A DNA stretch of 15,018 nt from CAMEON01 sp963609805 (GTDB taxonomy: Bacteria > Bacillota > Clostridia > Oscillospirales > CAG-272), in contig CAVDLN010000037.1 of the NCBI GenBank assembly GCA_963609805.1, forward strand, positions 1-15,018, given 5' to 3'. Of the stretch, positions 1 through 7,634 are shown one piece after another. The notes beneath the pieces were generated by a model. It was given only the letters and a program-made list of their open reading frames with translations. It was not told the DNA's origin and searched no databases. Positions within the stretch are counted from its first letter, which is position 1, and the number at the start of each line of letters is the position of its first letter. The position numbers were made by a program, and so were the translations under genes.

Positions 1-1380
1 AAGCCGGGGAAGCATGTAAACAAGAGCTTCCATACCCGAGCTGCTGGCGCAGCAGATCAATCCGACATCACTGACGATGGAGTCCCAAATGATGTCCAGC
101 ATATCGGCATCCTCCTGCGCCTCTGCCACCTTCGCACCCAACTGGAGCTCATAGAAAGCGGTCTTGACGCCGTCGGAATAGTAAGCCAGCAGTTCCAGCA
201 CCTCACCGACCATATCCGGATCACCGTTATTGGCGACGGAGGCGGGAACGGTCATCATGCCGTTCCAGTTGAGCGAGCGGTACTCTTCCTGCGCCTCATC
301 GTACAGGGGGTAGGGCAGCACACCGAAGCGGACGTCCTGCGCGGCGAGGTTCTGGAGGTTTTTGGTGTCGAGCAGCTGGAAGAGGGAGTGACCGTTCGAG
401 AAATCAAGCGCCGTGTAGTTGGTGGCGGGCCACATGTAGGAGTATTCCGCCTTGCACATGGCAGACACCTTGTCCACAAGCGAGCTCAGTTTCTTGGTAT
501 AGTCATCGTATGCCACATAGTACTTTCCCGTTTCGGCGTCCTTGTCAACAATTTTCATATCGCAAGACGTGATGAGTGAAATGAGGGGCACCCATCTCCA
601 GCCGGAAATGCCGTAGTAGTCGTCGACTGTCCATGTGCCGTCTCCGTTATCCCGTGAAACCGCGGACGCCATTTCAAACAGCTTGTCTACCGTCCACGTC
701 TTGTTGTTTACCAGCGCGTAGGGCTGCTCCAGCTGGTAGTCCTGTAGCGTGTCTTTGTTGAAAACTACGCAGTGCGTTTTGGCAAGCAGGAAGTCGCTGT
801 AACCCAACAGGTATTTTCCTTCAATCTTGAGATCCTCCATCAGGTTGCTGTTCCAGTAGGGAGCATCCATGTTGAAGGCGGGCAGATCGGAGAAGCTCAT
901 GAGGCAGTTGCTTGTAATCAGATCCGTAATTCCCTGATAAACATAAGTCAGCACGAGCTGATAGGCGTCATCGCCTGTGTTTACCGTTGCCTTGACCTTT
1001 CCGGAGTACTCCGTCCAGCTGCCGGCGTCCGCAATGACCCACTCCACGCCCAGATGATCCTTGATGAGGGCGCCGCGTTCGTAGATGGCCTCATCCAGAC
1101 TGTTGCCGTCGCGCCTGCTTTCATCATCGATGAACAGCAGCTCCTTGTTGAACCCGCCGGTGATCACATTGAAGGTCGTGTTGTAGTTTTTCTTCTCAAT
1201 GTTCGGATTGTATTCCGTGCTTGTCTCTACGACCTCTCCGCTTGTCGAGGAGGCATCGTCTGCGGCGGCGGTCGTTTTCTGTTCCGATGACGAGGCGCAT
1301 CCGAACAGGGAAGCGGCCGATCCCAGCAGCATGAGGCAGGCAAGGAGCGCACAAAGCATGCGCGTCGGACGGTGTTTCAT
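1..1380 (-). CDS. Extracellular solute-binding lipoprotein (paralog 1), 3' end off the window
   Basis: Read by translating the minus strand from the ATG at 1380: 460 codons stay open to base 1, so the C-terminus lies outside. A positively charged start and hydrophobic core lead to a lipobox-like LFGC with Cys28 as the likely lipidated residue (Phe at -2 is unusual). A Ser/Thr-rich linker follows (about residues 29-57), then a periplasmic-binding-type fold typical of sugar or oligosaccharide ABC importers. It aligns along its whole visible length with the next gene upstream (shared blocks: DGNSLDEA, YQGITDLIT, DAPYWNSNLM, WTVDDYYGISGW, GDPDMVGEVLELL). By eye roughly two-thirds to three-quarters of residues are identical. 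AAAAGGAA lies 8 nt before the ATG. Expected role: ligand capture outside the membrane. The ligand is unknown and no permease gene is in view. Confidence 0.88.
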   Translation of the reverse strand, partial: MKHRPTRMLCALLACLMLLGSAASLFGCASSSEQKTTAAADDASSTSGEVVETSTEYNPNIEKKNYNTTFNVITGGFNKELLFIDDESRRDGNSLDEAIYERGALIKDHLGVEWVIADAGSWTEYSGKVKATVNTGDDAYQLVLTYVYQGITDLITSNCLMSFSDLPAFNMDAPYWNSNLMEDLKIEGKYLLGYSDFLLAKTHCVVFNKDTLQDYQLEQPYALVNNKTWTVDKLFEMASAVSRDNGDGTWTVDDYYGISGWRWVPLISLITSCDMKIVDKDAETGKYYVAYDDYTKKLSSLVDKVSAMCKAEYSYMWPATNYTALDFSNGHSLFQLLDTKNLQNLAAQDVRFGVLPYPLYDEAQEEYRSLNWNGMMTVPASVANNGDPDMVGEVLELLAYYSDGVKTAFYELQLGAKVAEAQEDADMLDIIWDSIVSDVGLICCASSSGMEALVYMLPRL

Positions 1381-1431
1381 GGCAAATTTCCTTTTCGTGT
1401 TGCATTTCCTGATTTGACATTCCGACTACAG

Positions 1432-1460
1432 ATTATAGCAGAAACTGTGTAAAGAATCAA
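1432..1460 (-). promoter_or_regulatory. Sigma-A promoter of solute-binding paralog 1
   Basis: On the minus strand, TTGATT (1455-1460) and a perfect TATAAT (1432-1437) are separated by 17 bp. The box lies about 52 nt before the start codon at 1380. It shows the left paralog can be transcribed independently of the right one, even though no clear terminator separates them. Confidence 0.8.
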
Positions 1461-1516
1461 CGAGGCTTAAAGTAAAATCCTTCTAAAATCAGATCGTCCG
1501 GCGCGTCAGCATAAGC

Positions 1517-2980
1517 TTACTGATTGAATACCTTGTCCAGCGCTTTCTGAGCGCTCTTTTTGTTGGCTCTCAGGTAGGACGAGAAATTCTTGCTTCCGTT
1601 TTCGCACATTTTGGGGAGCATATACACAAGGCTGTCCATGCTTCCGCTGCAGTTGCAGCAGACCAGTCCGATGTCGCTGACCAGGGAATCCCAAATGATA
1701 TCCAGCATATCCGCGTCTTCCTGCGCTTCGGAAACCTTGGCGCCGAGCTGCAGCTCATAGTACGCGGTTTTCACGGAGCTTGTGTAATATCCGAGCAGCT
1801 CCAGAACTTCGCCGACCATGTCCGGGTCGCCCTTGGTTCCGACTGTGGCGGGAACACCCATAAGTCCGTTCCAGTTGAGGGAGCGGTACTCTTCCTGTGC
1901 CTCATCGTATTTGGGATACGGCAGCACACCGAACCGGATGTCGTTTTCCGCCGCAAGGTTGATAAGTCCCGTTGTGGCGTACAGCTGGAACAGGGAGTGC
2001 CCGTTGGCAAAGTTCAGGGAAGTTCCGCCGGTGGAGGGCCACATGTAGGAGTAGTCGGCCTTGTACATGGTGGATACCTTTTCGATAAGCGAGAGCAGCT
2101 TGTCGGTCTGGTCTTCATATGCGATATAGTAATAGCCGGATTCATCCTTGTCAACGATTTTCATGCCGCAGGAGGTGACAAGCGTGATGAGCGGCACCCA
2201 GCCCCAGCCGGAAATACCGTAGTAATCATCGACGGTCCATTTTCCGTCTCCGTCGTCCCGCGAGACGGTGGAAGCCATCTCAAACAGCTTATCCACGGTC
2301 CATGTCTTGTTGTTGACCAGATCGTAGGGGCTTTCCAGACGGTAGTTTTCCAGCGTATCCTTGTTGAAGACCACGCAGTGCGTGCTGGACAGCAGGAAAT
2401 CTCCGTAGCCGAGGAGGTACTTGTCCTCAATTTTCAATTCGTTCATCAGATTGCTGTTCCAGTAGGGAGCATCGATATTGAAGGCAGGCAGTTCAGAGAA
2501 ATCCATCAGGCTGTTGTTCGTAATCAGGTCGGTGATTCCCTGATAGACATGTGTCAGGACAAGCTGATAGGCATCGTCACCGGTGCTCACGGTTCTTGCG
2601 ATTGTGCTGGAATATTCCGTCCATGTGCCCGCGTCGGCAAACTGGCACTCCACGCCGAGCTGCTCCTTTACGAGTTCGGCACGCTCATACACGGCTTCAT
2701 CCAGACTGTTTCCGTCTCGCTTGTCCTCTTCGTCAAGGAACAGAAGGTCTTGATTGAATCCGACACAGGCAACATTGAAGGTCTTGCCGTAATTTTTCTT
2801 TGCAATGTCGGGCACATACTCGGTGCTTGTCTCAAGGACGGTTTCGCTGTCTGTCTGTGCGTCGGATGATTTGGTTTCGGTGTCGGTTTCACCGGCACAG
2901 CCGGCCAGCGAGACGGCCGATCCGAGCAGCATCAGGCAGGCAAGAAAGGCGCAGATTGTACGCAGAGTGCAGTGTTTCAT
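1517..2980 (-). CDS. Extracellular solute-binding lipoprotein (paralog 2)
   Basis: Complete 487-aa protein. The signal peptide ends in a canonical lipobox LAGC with Cys28 as the lipid anchor, followed by an acidic Thr/Ser linker to about residue 55. The remainder has the size and aromatic-rich character of family-1 solute-binding proteins of ABC sugar importers, so it should sit on the outer face of the membrane and deliver a ligand to a permease. It is the tandem paralog of the gene to its left. AAAGGAA lies 7-9 nt before the ATG at 2980. No transporter membrane subunit or ATPase neighbours it, so the pair probably uses a permease encoded to the left of the window or elsewhere. The substrate cannot be deduced; the family is supported by overall architecture rather than one diagnostic motif. 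Confidence 0.88.
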   Translation of the reverse strand: MKHCTLRTICAFLACLMLLGSAVSLAGCAGETDTETKSSDAQTDSETVLETSTEYVPDIAKKNYGKTFNVACVGFNQDLLFLDEEDKRDGNSLDEAVYERAELVKEQLGVECQFADAGTWTEYSSTIARTVSTGDDAYQLVLTHVYQGITDLITNNSLMDFSELPAFNIDAPYWNSNLMNELKIEDKYLLGYGDFLLSSTHCVVFNKDTLENYRLESPYDLVNNKTWTVDKLFEMASTVSRDDGDGKWTVDDYYGISGWGWVPLITLVTSCGMKIVDKDESGYYYIAYEDQTDKLLSLIEKVSTMYKADYSYMWPSTGGTSLNFANGHSLFQLYATTGLINLAAENDIRFGVLPYPKYDEAQEEYRSLNWNGLMGVPATVGTKGDPDMVGEVLELLGYYTSSVKTAYYELQLGAKVSEAQEDADMLDIIWDSLVSDIGLVCCNCSGSMDSLVYMLPKMCENGSKNFSSYLRANKKSAQKALDKVFNQ

Positions 2981-3015
2981 GGCTGGGTTCCTTTCACAAT
3001 AGAATGTTCTGTTAA

Positions 3016-3044
3016 ATTATAGCATAATCGGGGGAAGATGTAAA
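3016..3044 (-). promoter_or_regulatory. Sigma-A promoter of solute-binding paralog 2
   Basis: Minus strand: TTTACA (3039-3044), 17-bp spacer, TATAAT (3016-3021). It lies about 36 nt upstream of the ATG at 2980 and is divergent from the MFS promoter. Confidence 0.82.
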
Positions 3045-3083
3045 TAGAAATATAGAAAAAAAATGTCTTTTTGTTTATTTTGA

Positions 3084-3154
3084 CCATGCATGGAATTTGC
3101 CGCAGTCCGCAGCGGGAGTTTGTCCGGTGCGAAAAAAGGATTTGCCGCAAGCGG
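3084..3154. promoter_or_regulatory. Candidate operator sites in the divergent intergenic region
   Basis: Between the divergent promoters are a 10-bp palindrome CCATGCATGG (3084-3093), two copies of ATTTGCCGCA (3095-3104 and 3140-3149), and two short inverted repeats CCGC-A-GCGG (3107-3115) and CCGC-AA-GCGG (3145-3154). The second set ends about 9 bp upstream of the -35 box of the MFS gene. The layout would suit a regulator of one or both promoters, but no regulator gene is in the window and the sites are short. Confidence 0.3.
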
Positions 3155-3163
3155 AAACCGCGC

Positions 3164-3192
3164 TTGACAATGCCGTTTTCCTGTGCTATAAT
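3164..3192 (+). promoter_or_regulatory. Consensus sigma-A promoter of the permease pair
   Basis: TTGACA (3164-3169), 17-bp spacer and TATAAT (3187-3192) match the sigma-A consensus at all 12 positions. It lies about 44 nt before the MFS start codon. Confidence 0.92.
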
Positions 3193-3236
3193 GCGTTGGA
3201 TTTTCAAGGAACCCTTTATCGGAAAGGAATTAGGAA

Positions 3237-4457
3237 ATGGGCATACGCAATTCTTACCGGCATACACTGTGTGCCAGTTATATCGGATATGTTACGCAGG
3301 CCATAGTGAATAATTATGTGCCGCTGCTTTTGCTGACGTTTCAGAGCACATGGGATATTTCGCTGTCCCGTCTGGCTACGCTTGTGTCCGTCAATTTCGG
3401 CATTCAGCTGCTGGTGGACTTGGTGAGTGCGCGGTTTGTTGATCGCATCGGGTACCGTCCTTGCATAGTAGCCGCGCATATTTTGGCGGGCGCGGGACTT
3501 ATCTGTCTCGGCGTTCTTCCGTTCTGCCTGCCCGATCCGTTTGTCGGCATTCTGCTGTCCATTATGCTGTATGCCGTCGGCGGAGGCTTGACCGAGGTGC
3601 TGATAAGCCCAATCGTGGAGGCCTGCCCGACGGAGCACAAGGACGCCGCCATGAGTCTTCTGCATTCCTTTTACTGCTGGGGACACATGTTTGTCATTCT
3701 GGTTTCGACCGCGTATTTTGCCCTGTTCGGTATAGAGAACTGGCGGTATATGGCGTTTGCGTGGGCTGTGATTCCGTTGCTCAATGCCGTGTACTTTTCA
3801 CTGGTTCCCATCCGCCGCCTGGATGAGGCGGAAGAGGCGGCGCCACTGACCATCCGTCAGCTGCTTGGCCGTCCCGCATTTTGGCTGTTTGTTGTGCTGA
3901 TGCTGTGCGCGGGTGCCAGTGAGCAGGCTATGAGTCAGTGGTCATCCGCTTTCGCCGAGCAGGGTCTCGGTGTGTTTGATTCGCTCAGCGCCTCCGCACG
4001 CAAAACACTGTCCGATCTGGCCGGTCCGTGCCTGTTTGCCCTGCTTATGGGCACGGCGCGCGTTGTGTCGGCAAGGCTTTCGCGCAGGCATGACATGCGC
4101 CGCATGATGCTGGCGTGCTGCGTCACCTGCATGCTGAGTTATCTGCTGGCCGCGCTGTCCTCCTCCCCGCTTGCTGCCCTAGCCGGATGCGGCTTGTGCG
4201 GTTTTTCCGTGGGAATCATGTGGCCCGGAACCTTCAGTCTGTCCACGCGTATGTGCCCCGGCGGTGGAACTGCCATGTTTGCCCTGCTGGCCCTGGCGGG
4301 TGATTTCGGCTGTACGGCAGGTCCATGGCTGGTAGGCAGACTGGCGGGAGACACTGTCCGGTCGGGGCTGCTTCCCGCCATCGTGTTCCCGGCGTTGCTG
4401 TTTATCGGCCTGCTTGTTTGCCGCACATCGCGCGGCGGTTCCGCTGCAAAGAGGTGA
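3237..4457 (+). CDS. MFS-family permease
   Basis: A 406-aa, very hydrophobic protein of the usual length for a 12-helix major facilitator. After a short N-terminus, helix 1 contains NNYVPLLLL. The helix 2-3 loop carries a motif-A-like SARFVDRIGYRP (about residues 65-76), the family's gating loop. A charged central loop at about residues 188-205 (RRLDEAEEAAP) separates the two six-helix halves. The layout and the N-terminal helices resemble the fucose-permease-like branch, so a sugar or small organic substrate is possible but not proven. AAAGGAA (3223-3229) is 7-8 nt before the ATG. The TGA lies inside the ribosome binding site of the next gene, so the two permeases are probably translated together. 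It runs divergently from the solute-binding genes. Confidence 0.88.
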   Translation: MGIRNSYRHTLCASYIGYVTQAIVNNYVPLLLLTFQSTWDISLSRLATLVSVNFGIQLLVDLVSARFVDRIGYRPCIVAAHILAGAGLICLGVLPFCLPDPFVGILLSIMLYAVGGGLTEVLISPIVEACPTEHKDAAMSLLHSFYCWGHMFVILVSTAYFALFGIENWRYMAFAWAVIPLLNAVYFSLVPIRRLDEAEEAAPLTIRQLLGRPAFWLFVVLMLCAGASEQAMSQWSSAFAEQGLGVFDSLSASARKTLSDLAGPCLFALLMGTARVVSARLSRRHDMRRMMLACCVTCMLSYLLAALSSSPLAALAGCGLCGFSVGIMWPGTFSLSTRMCPGGGTAMFALLALAGDFGCTAGPWLVGRLAGDTVRSGLLPAIVFPALLFIGLLVCRTSRGGSAAKR

Positions 4458-4462
4458 GAGCC

Positions 4463-5782
4463 GTGACGGCTGTTCTGATTATTTTTCTGCTGAGCTGCGC
4501 GGGACTGCTGCTTTTGGTGTTCTGCAAACCGTCGATATCCGTGAGGGGCAGACGGGTGAGCATCTTCTGGACGGCCCCGCTGCTGGGGGCTCTGTGCATG
4601 ATGCTTACCGGACAGATCAGTCCCGGCGAGGTTGCCGAGGGGCTGACCGGAGCGGGAGAGGTAAACCCGATCAAGATACTGATTCTCTTCTTTTCCATGA
4701 CCATGATGTCGGTCTATCTGGATGAGCTCGGCTTTTTCCGCCTGCTGGCGATCCGCATTCTGCGCCGCGCCGGCGGGAATCAGCGGGTGCTGTTTTTCCT
4801 TCTGTACGCGCTTGTTTCGGTTCTGACCGTGTTTACGTCCAACGATATTATCGTGCTGACATTCACGCCCTTTATTTGCCATTTTGCCGCGAGCGCGCGG
4901 ATTGATCCGGTTCCGTACCTGGTTTCGGAATTTGTCGCCGCCAACACATGGAGCATGGCACTGATTATCGGCAATCCGACGAACATATATTTGATGACAG
5001 GGACAGGTGTGACCTTCGGGCAGTATGTTCTGCGGATGCTTCTGCCGACGGCTATGGCGGGAATTGTATCCTGCGGGGTTCTGTACCTGCTGTTTCGGCG
5101 GAGGCTGCGCGTGCCGCTCAGCGCGCGGGAGGAATCGCTTCCGCGGATAGACCGCCCGACGGAGATTATCGGTCTGTGCCATCTGGGCGGATGCATTCTC
5201 CTTCTGTCGGTTTCGTCTTTTCTGGATCTGCCTATGTGGCTGATTACCTGCTGCTTCTTCGGCAGTCTGGTGCTGTTTACCATGGGCATAAGCTTTTTCC
5301 GCCACCGCGCGCCCTACCTGATTGCCCGCTGTTTCGTGCGTGCGCCATGGGATCTGGCGCCCTTCGTTCTGTCCATGTTCGTGCTGGTGCTGGCACTGGA
5401 AAAGCACGGTGTGACCGCGGCGCTGGGAGATATCCTTACGTCTCCGCAGACGCTGTTCGGGACGCTGCTGTCCTTCGGAGGATCCTCGTTCCTGGCGGCC
5501 AATTTAGTCAACAATATCCCGATGAGCGTACTCTACCGCTCGATTATTTCCGGTTTGCCTGCGGGTGGGGAACATGTGACGGCCGCACTGTACGCGGCTG
5601 TTGTCGGTTCCAATCTGGGCGCATTCTTCACACCCATGGGCGCCCTGGCGGGAATCATGTGGACGGGACAGCTCCGCGATCACGGCGTTCCGTTCTCGTT
5701 CGGTTCGTTTGTGCGCTACGGATCTGCCGTTGCGATTCCGGCACTGGTCGCCTCTCTGCTGGGACTTTGGATCGTTCTGTAA
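4463..5782 (+). CDS. ArsB/NhaD/SLC13-type (ion transporter superfamily) permease
   Basis: A 439-aa membrane protein. The GTG at 4463 is preferred: GAGGTGA (4451-4457) is 5 nt upstream and the start is 5 nt after the MFS stop. The frame is open further upstream (ATG at 4325), but that would overlap the MFS gene. Two inverted-repeat halves are visible: FTSNDIIVLTFTP (124-136) with GNPTNIYL (170-177), and NLVNNIPMS (347-355) with GSNLGAFFTPMGALAGIMW (382-400). These Asn/Pro/Thr-rich re-entrant motifs are typical of the ArsB, CitMHS and DASS families, which move anions or dicarboxylates with Na+ or H+. The substrate is not predictable; no arsenate reductase or ars regulator lies nearby, so an arsenite role is not supported. 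It is cotranscribed with the MFS permease. Confidence 0.82.
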   Translation: MTAVLIIFLLSCAGLLLLVFCKPSISVRGRRVSIFWTAPLLGALCMMLTGQISPGEVAEGLTGAGEVNPIKILILFFSMTMMSVYLDELGFFRLLAIRILRRAGGNQRVLFFLLYALVSVLTVFTSNDIIVLTFTPFICHFAASARIDPVPYLVSEFVAANTWSMALIIGNPTNIYLMTGTGVTFGQYVLRMLLPTAMAGIVSCGVLYLLFRRRLRVPLSAREESLPRIDRPTEIIGLCHLGGCILLLSVSSFLDLPMWLITCCFFGSLVLFTMGISFFRHRAPYLIARCFVRAPWDLAPFVLSMFVLVLALEKHGVTAALGDILTSPQTLFGTLLSFGGSSFLAANLVNNIPMSVLYRSIISGLPAGGEHVTAALYAAVVGSNLGAFFTPMGALAGIMWTGQLRDHGVPFSFGSFVRYGSAVAIPALVASLLGLWIVL

Positions 5783-5791
5783 TTTATACTC

Positions 5792-5840
5792 ATAAGCTAT
5801 AAGCTATAAGCTATAAGCTATAAGCTATAAGCTATAAGCT
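5792..5840. repeat. Seven-copy perfect heptamer repeat (ATAAGCT)7
   Basis: Seven uninterrupted identical copies of ATAAGCT fill 49 bp directly after the permease stop codon and just before the terminator hairpin. A degenerate eighth unit (GTAAAC) follows. Each unit contains the self-complementary AGCT. Such a perfect array is expected to change copy number by replication slippage. It lies in a 3' untranslated region between convergent genes, so coding effects are not expected. Confidence 0.95.
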
Positions 5841-5847
5841 GTAAACG

Positions 5848-5880
5848 AAACGCCTCCGCGGCATGTCTGCGGAGGCGTTT
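5848..5880. terminator. Bidirectional intrinsic terminator between convergent operons
   Basis: A perfect 12-bp stem (AAACGCCTCCGC at 5848-5859 with GCGGAGGCGTTT at 5869-5880) encloses a 9-nt loop. The terminal AAA/TTT of the stem and following T-rich bases on each side give a usable, moderate U-tract in both directions. It ends the permease operon from the left and the operon ending with the NAD(P)HX repair gene from the right. Confidence 0.85.
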
Positions 5881-5940
5881 GTATTTCTGCCGATAGGGCG
5901 TAGGTTGCTGCCGAACGGCAGGAACCGCACGGAAAATTAC

Positions 5941-5970
5941 GCGTTGACGGTTACAGTTACGGTTACAGCT
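5941..5970. repeat. Short degenerate GTTAC(A/G) repeats after the repair gene
   Basis: The bases just beyond the stop codon of the repair gene contain GGTTAC-AGTTAC-GGTTAC, a small degenerate hexamer array. The rest of 5881-5981 shows no gene, promoter or other structure that I can support. Confidence 0.45.
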
Positions 5971-5981
5971 GCAATTGATGA

Positions 5982-7622
5982 TTACAGCCTGACAATTCCT
6001 GTCCGGCTGTCCGACAGCGTGCGGGTCACATTCGGAAGTTCACGCAGAATGTCCGATGGCAGCATGCCGTATTCACCGAGTGCGGCGGCACACCGATCGC
6101 CGGCTGCGCCGTGGAGGAAGACGCCGGCTGCGGCGACTGCGGATACCGACAGCTCCCCGTTCCGCAGACGTTTCCTTGCCTGCACCAGCAGGGAGCCTAT
6201 AATCCCTGCCAGCAGGTCGCCCGAGCCGCCCTTGGCCATGCCGGCGTTCCCTGCGGCAGAGAGCAGGACAGCCCCGTTTGGCGCGGCAATCACCGTGTGC
6301 GCGTCCTTGAGGACGACTGTCACGCCGTGCAGCTTTGCAAACTCCGCGGCCGTCCTCGGAAGGTTTTCCAGAATATCGGCAACCGGCAATCCGGTCAGCC
6401 GTGCCATTTCCGCCGGGTGCGGCGTCAGTACGACGGCTTTGTTCGGATTGGCAAGCATCGGCGAGTTCCACAGATCCGGGTGAGCGGCAAGCAGATTGAG
6501 CGCATCGGCGTCCAGAACGACGGGACAGGGGCATGCGTCGGATAAATCCTGCGCATACAGCACGGTTTCCAGCACCCGCAGGGACTGTTCGGAGGTGCCG
6601 AGTCCGCAGCCGACGGTATACCCGTCGGCATGGGGCAGGGCAGGCGGTTCCGCACCGTACGTGGTCATAACCGCCTCCGGAAGGGCGGTCTGCAGAATCG
6701 TGCGGTTATCCTCCGATGTAACGATGTGAGCCAGTCCTATGCCCGTGCGCGCTGCCGCCGAGGCTGCCAGCAGCGCGGCACCGGCCATGCCGTGTGAGCC
6801 GCATACCAGCGCCAGCCGTCCGTAGCTGCCCTTGTTGGAGCGGCGGTCACGGGGGCGCAGGACGGCGCGCAGCAGGGCCTCATCCGCAAGGTGTGCCCAT
6901 GGCTGCGGCTCTGCGGACGTATCGATACCGATATCCGCAACGAAGATTCTGCCGCACAGCTCCGCACCGGGATACAGCAGCAGTCCCGGCTTCAGCGCCT
7001 GCATGGTCACGGTTGCGGCCGCACGCAGTGCCACACCGGGAACACATCCCGTATCCGCCATAATACCGGACGGAATATCCGCCGCCAGCACGGGCAGACC
7101 GGAGGCGTTGACGGAGCGGAACACATCGGCGGCGGTACCCTCAACCGGGCGGTTTAACCCTATACCGAAAACGGCATCCACCGCGGAGGTGCTCTCCGGG
7201 AGCAGCCGCTCCAGTCTGTCAGGCGGGAAAACAGGCACGCCTGCTTTCTTTGCCAGCCCGTACTGCTCTGCGCATTCCCCACTCATGCATGCGGTGTCCG
7301 GAGTGCCGTCCGCATTGAATTTTCCCAGGTACAGCACAGCGGCGGTATGCCTTCTGTCCCCGGAATCGGCTGCCAGCAGGCGGGCGGCCGCAAACCCGTC
7401 CCCGCCGTTGTTGCCGCTTCCGCACAGCAAGAGAACCTGCCCTGCCGGGAATATCGCGGGGTTTTCACGGATACAGCGCACCAGGGCGTCTGCCGCACGC
7501 TCCATCAGTACGGAGGACGGCACGTGCAGATCCAGAATGGTATGGGAATCACAGTGCCGCATCTGCGAGGCGGTCAGAACGGGCGGTGCGTCGATTTGAG
7601 GGACACTTGCAGCGGTACCCAT
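5982..7622 (-). CDS. nnr: Bifunctional NAD(P)H-hydrate epimerase / ADP-dependent NAD(P)H-hydrate dehydratase
   Basis: A 546-aa fused YjeF-type enzyme that repairs hydrated NADH and NADPH in the cytoplasm: the N-terminal half interconverts the R and S hydrates and the C-terminal half dehydrates the S form using ADP. The epimerase domain (about 16-232) shows GSGNNGGDG (68-76), DAVFGIGLNRPVEG (149-162) and DIPSG (182-186). The ribokinase-like dehydratase domain (about 245-540) shows SNKGSYGRLALVCGS (262-276), LDADALN (370-376), TPHPAEMARL (400-409) and AGMAKGGSGDLLAGI (460-474). All key motifs look intact and the length fits the family. GAGGAGGTG sits just before the ATG and overlaps the stop of the preceding nucleotidyltransferase gene (12-nt gap), so translation is coupled to it. 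It is probably a housekeeping passenger at the end of the operon. Confidence 0.96.
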   Translation of the reverse strand: MGTAASVPQIDAPPVLTASQMRHCDSHTILDLHVPSSVLMERAADALVRCIRENPAIFPAGQVLLLCGSGNNGGDGFAAARLLAADSGDRRHTAAVLYLGKFNADGTPDTACMSGECAEQYGLAKKAGVPVFPPDRLERLLPESTSAVDAVFGIGLNRPVEGTAADVFRSVNASGLPVLAADIPSGIMADTGCVPGVALRAAATVTMQALKPGLLLYPGAELCGRIFVADIGIDTSAEPQPWAHLADEALLRAVLRPRDRRSNKGSYGRLALVCGSHGMAGAALLAASAAARTGIGLAHIVTSEDNRTILQTALPEAVMTTYGAEPPALPHADGYTVGCGLGTSEQSLRVLETVLYAQDLSDACPCPVVLDADALNLLAAHPDLWNSPMLANPNKAVVLTPHPAEMARLTGLPVADILENLPRTAAEFAKLHGVTVVLKDAHTVIAAPNGAVLLSAAGNAGMAKGGSGDLLAGIIGSLLVQARKRLRNGELSVSAVAAAGVFLHGAAGDRCAAALGEYGMLPSDILRELPNVTRTLSDSRTGIVRL

Positions 7623-7634
7623 GAAGGCACCTCC

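Noticed and set aside
1997..2869. Plus-strand open frame of 290 codons opposite solute-binding paralog 2
   Set aside because: A related open frame occurs opposite paralog 1, which simply reflects the similarity of the two sense genes.
4139..5407. Minus-strand open frame of 422 codons opposite the two permeases
   Set aside because: Rich in Gln, His and Arg, no motif, and it covers parts of two coupled membrane-protein genes.
5792..5840. Heptamer array as a CRISPR or origin iteron array
   Set aside because: Units are contiguous without spacers, too short for CRISPR, and no replication or Cas gene lies nearby.
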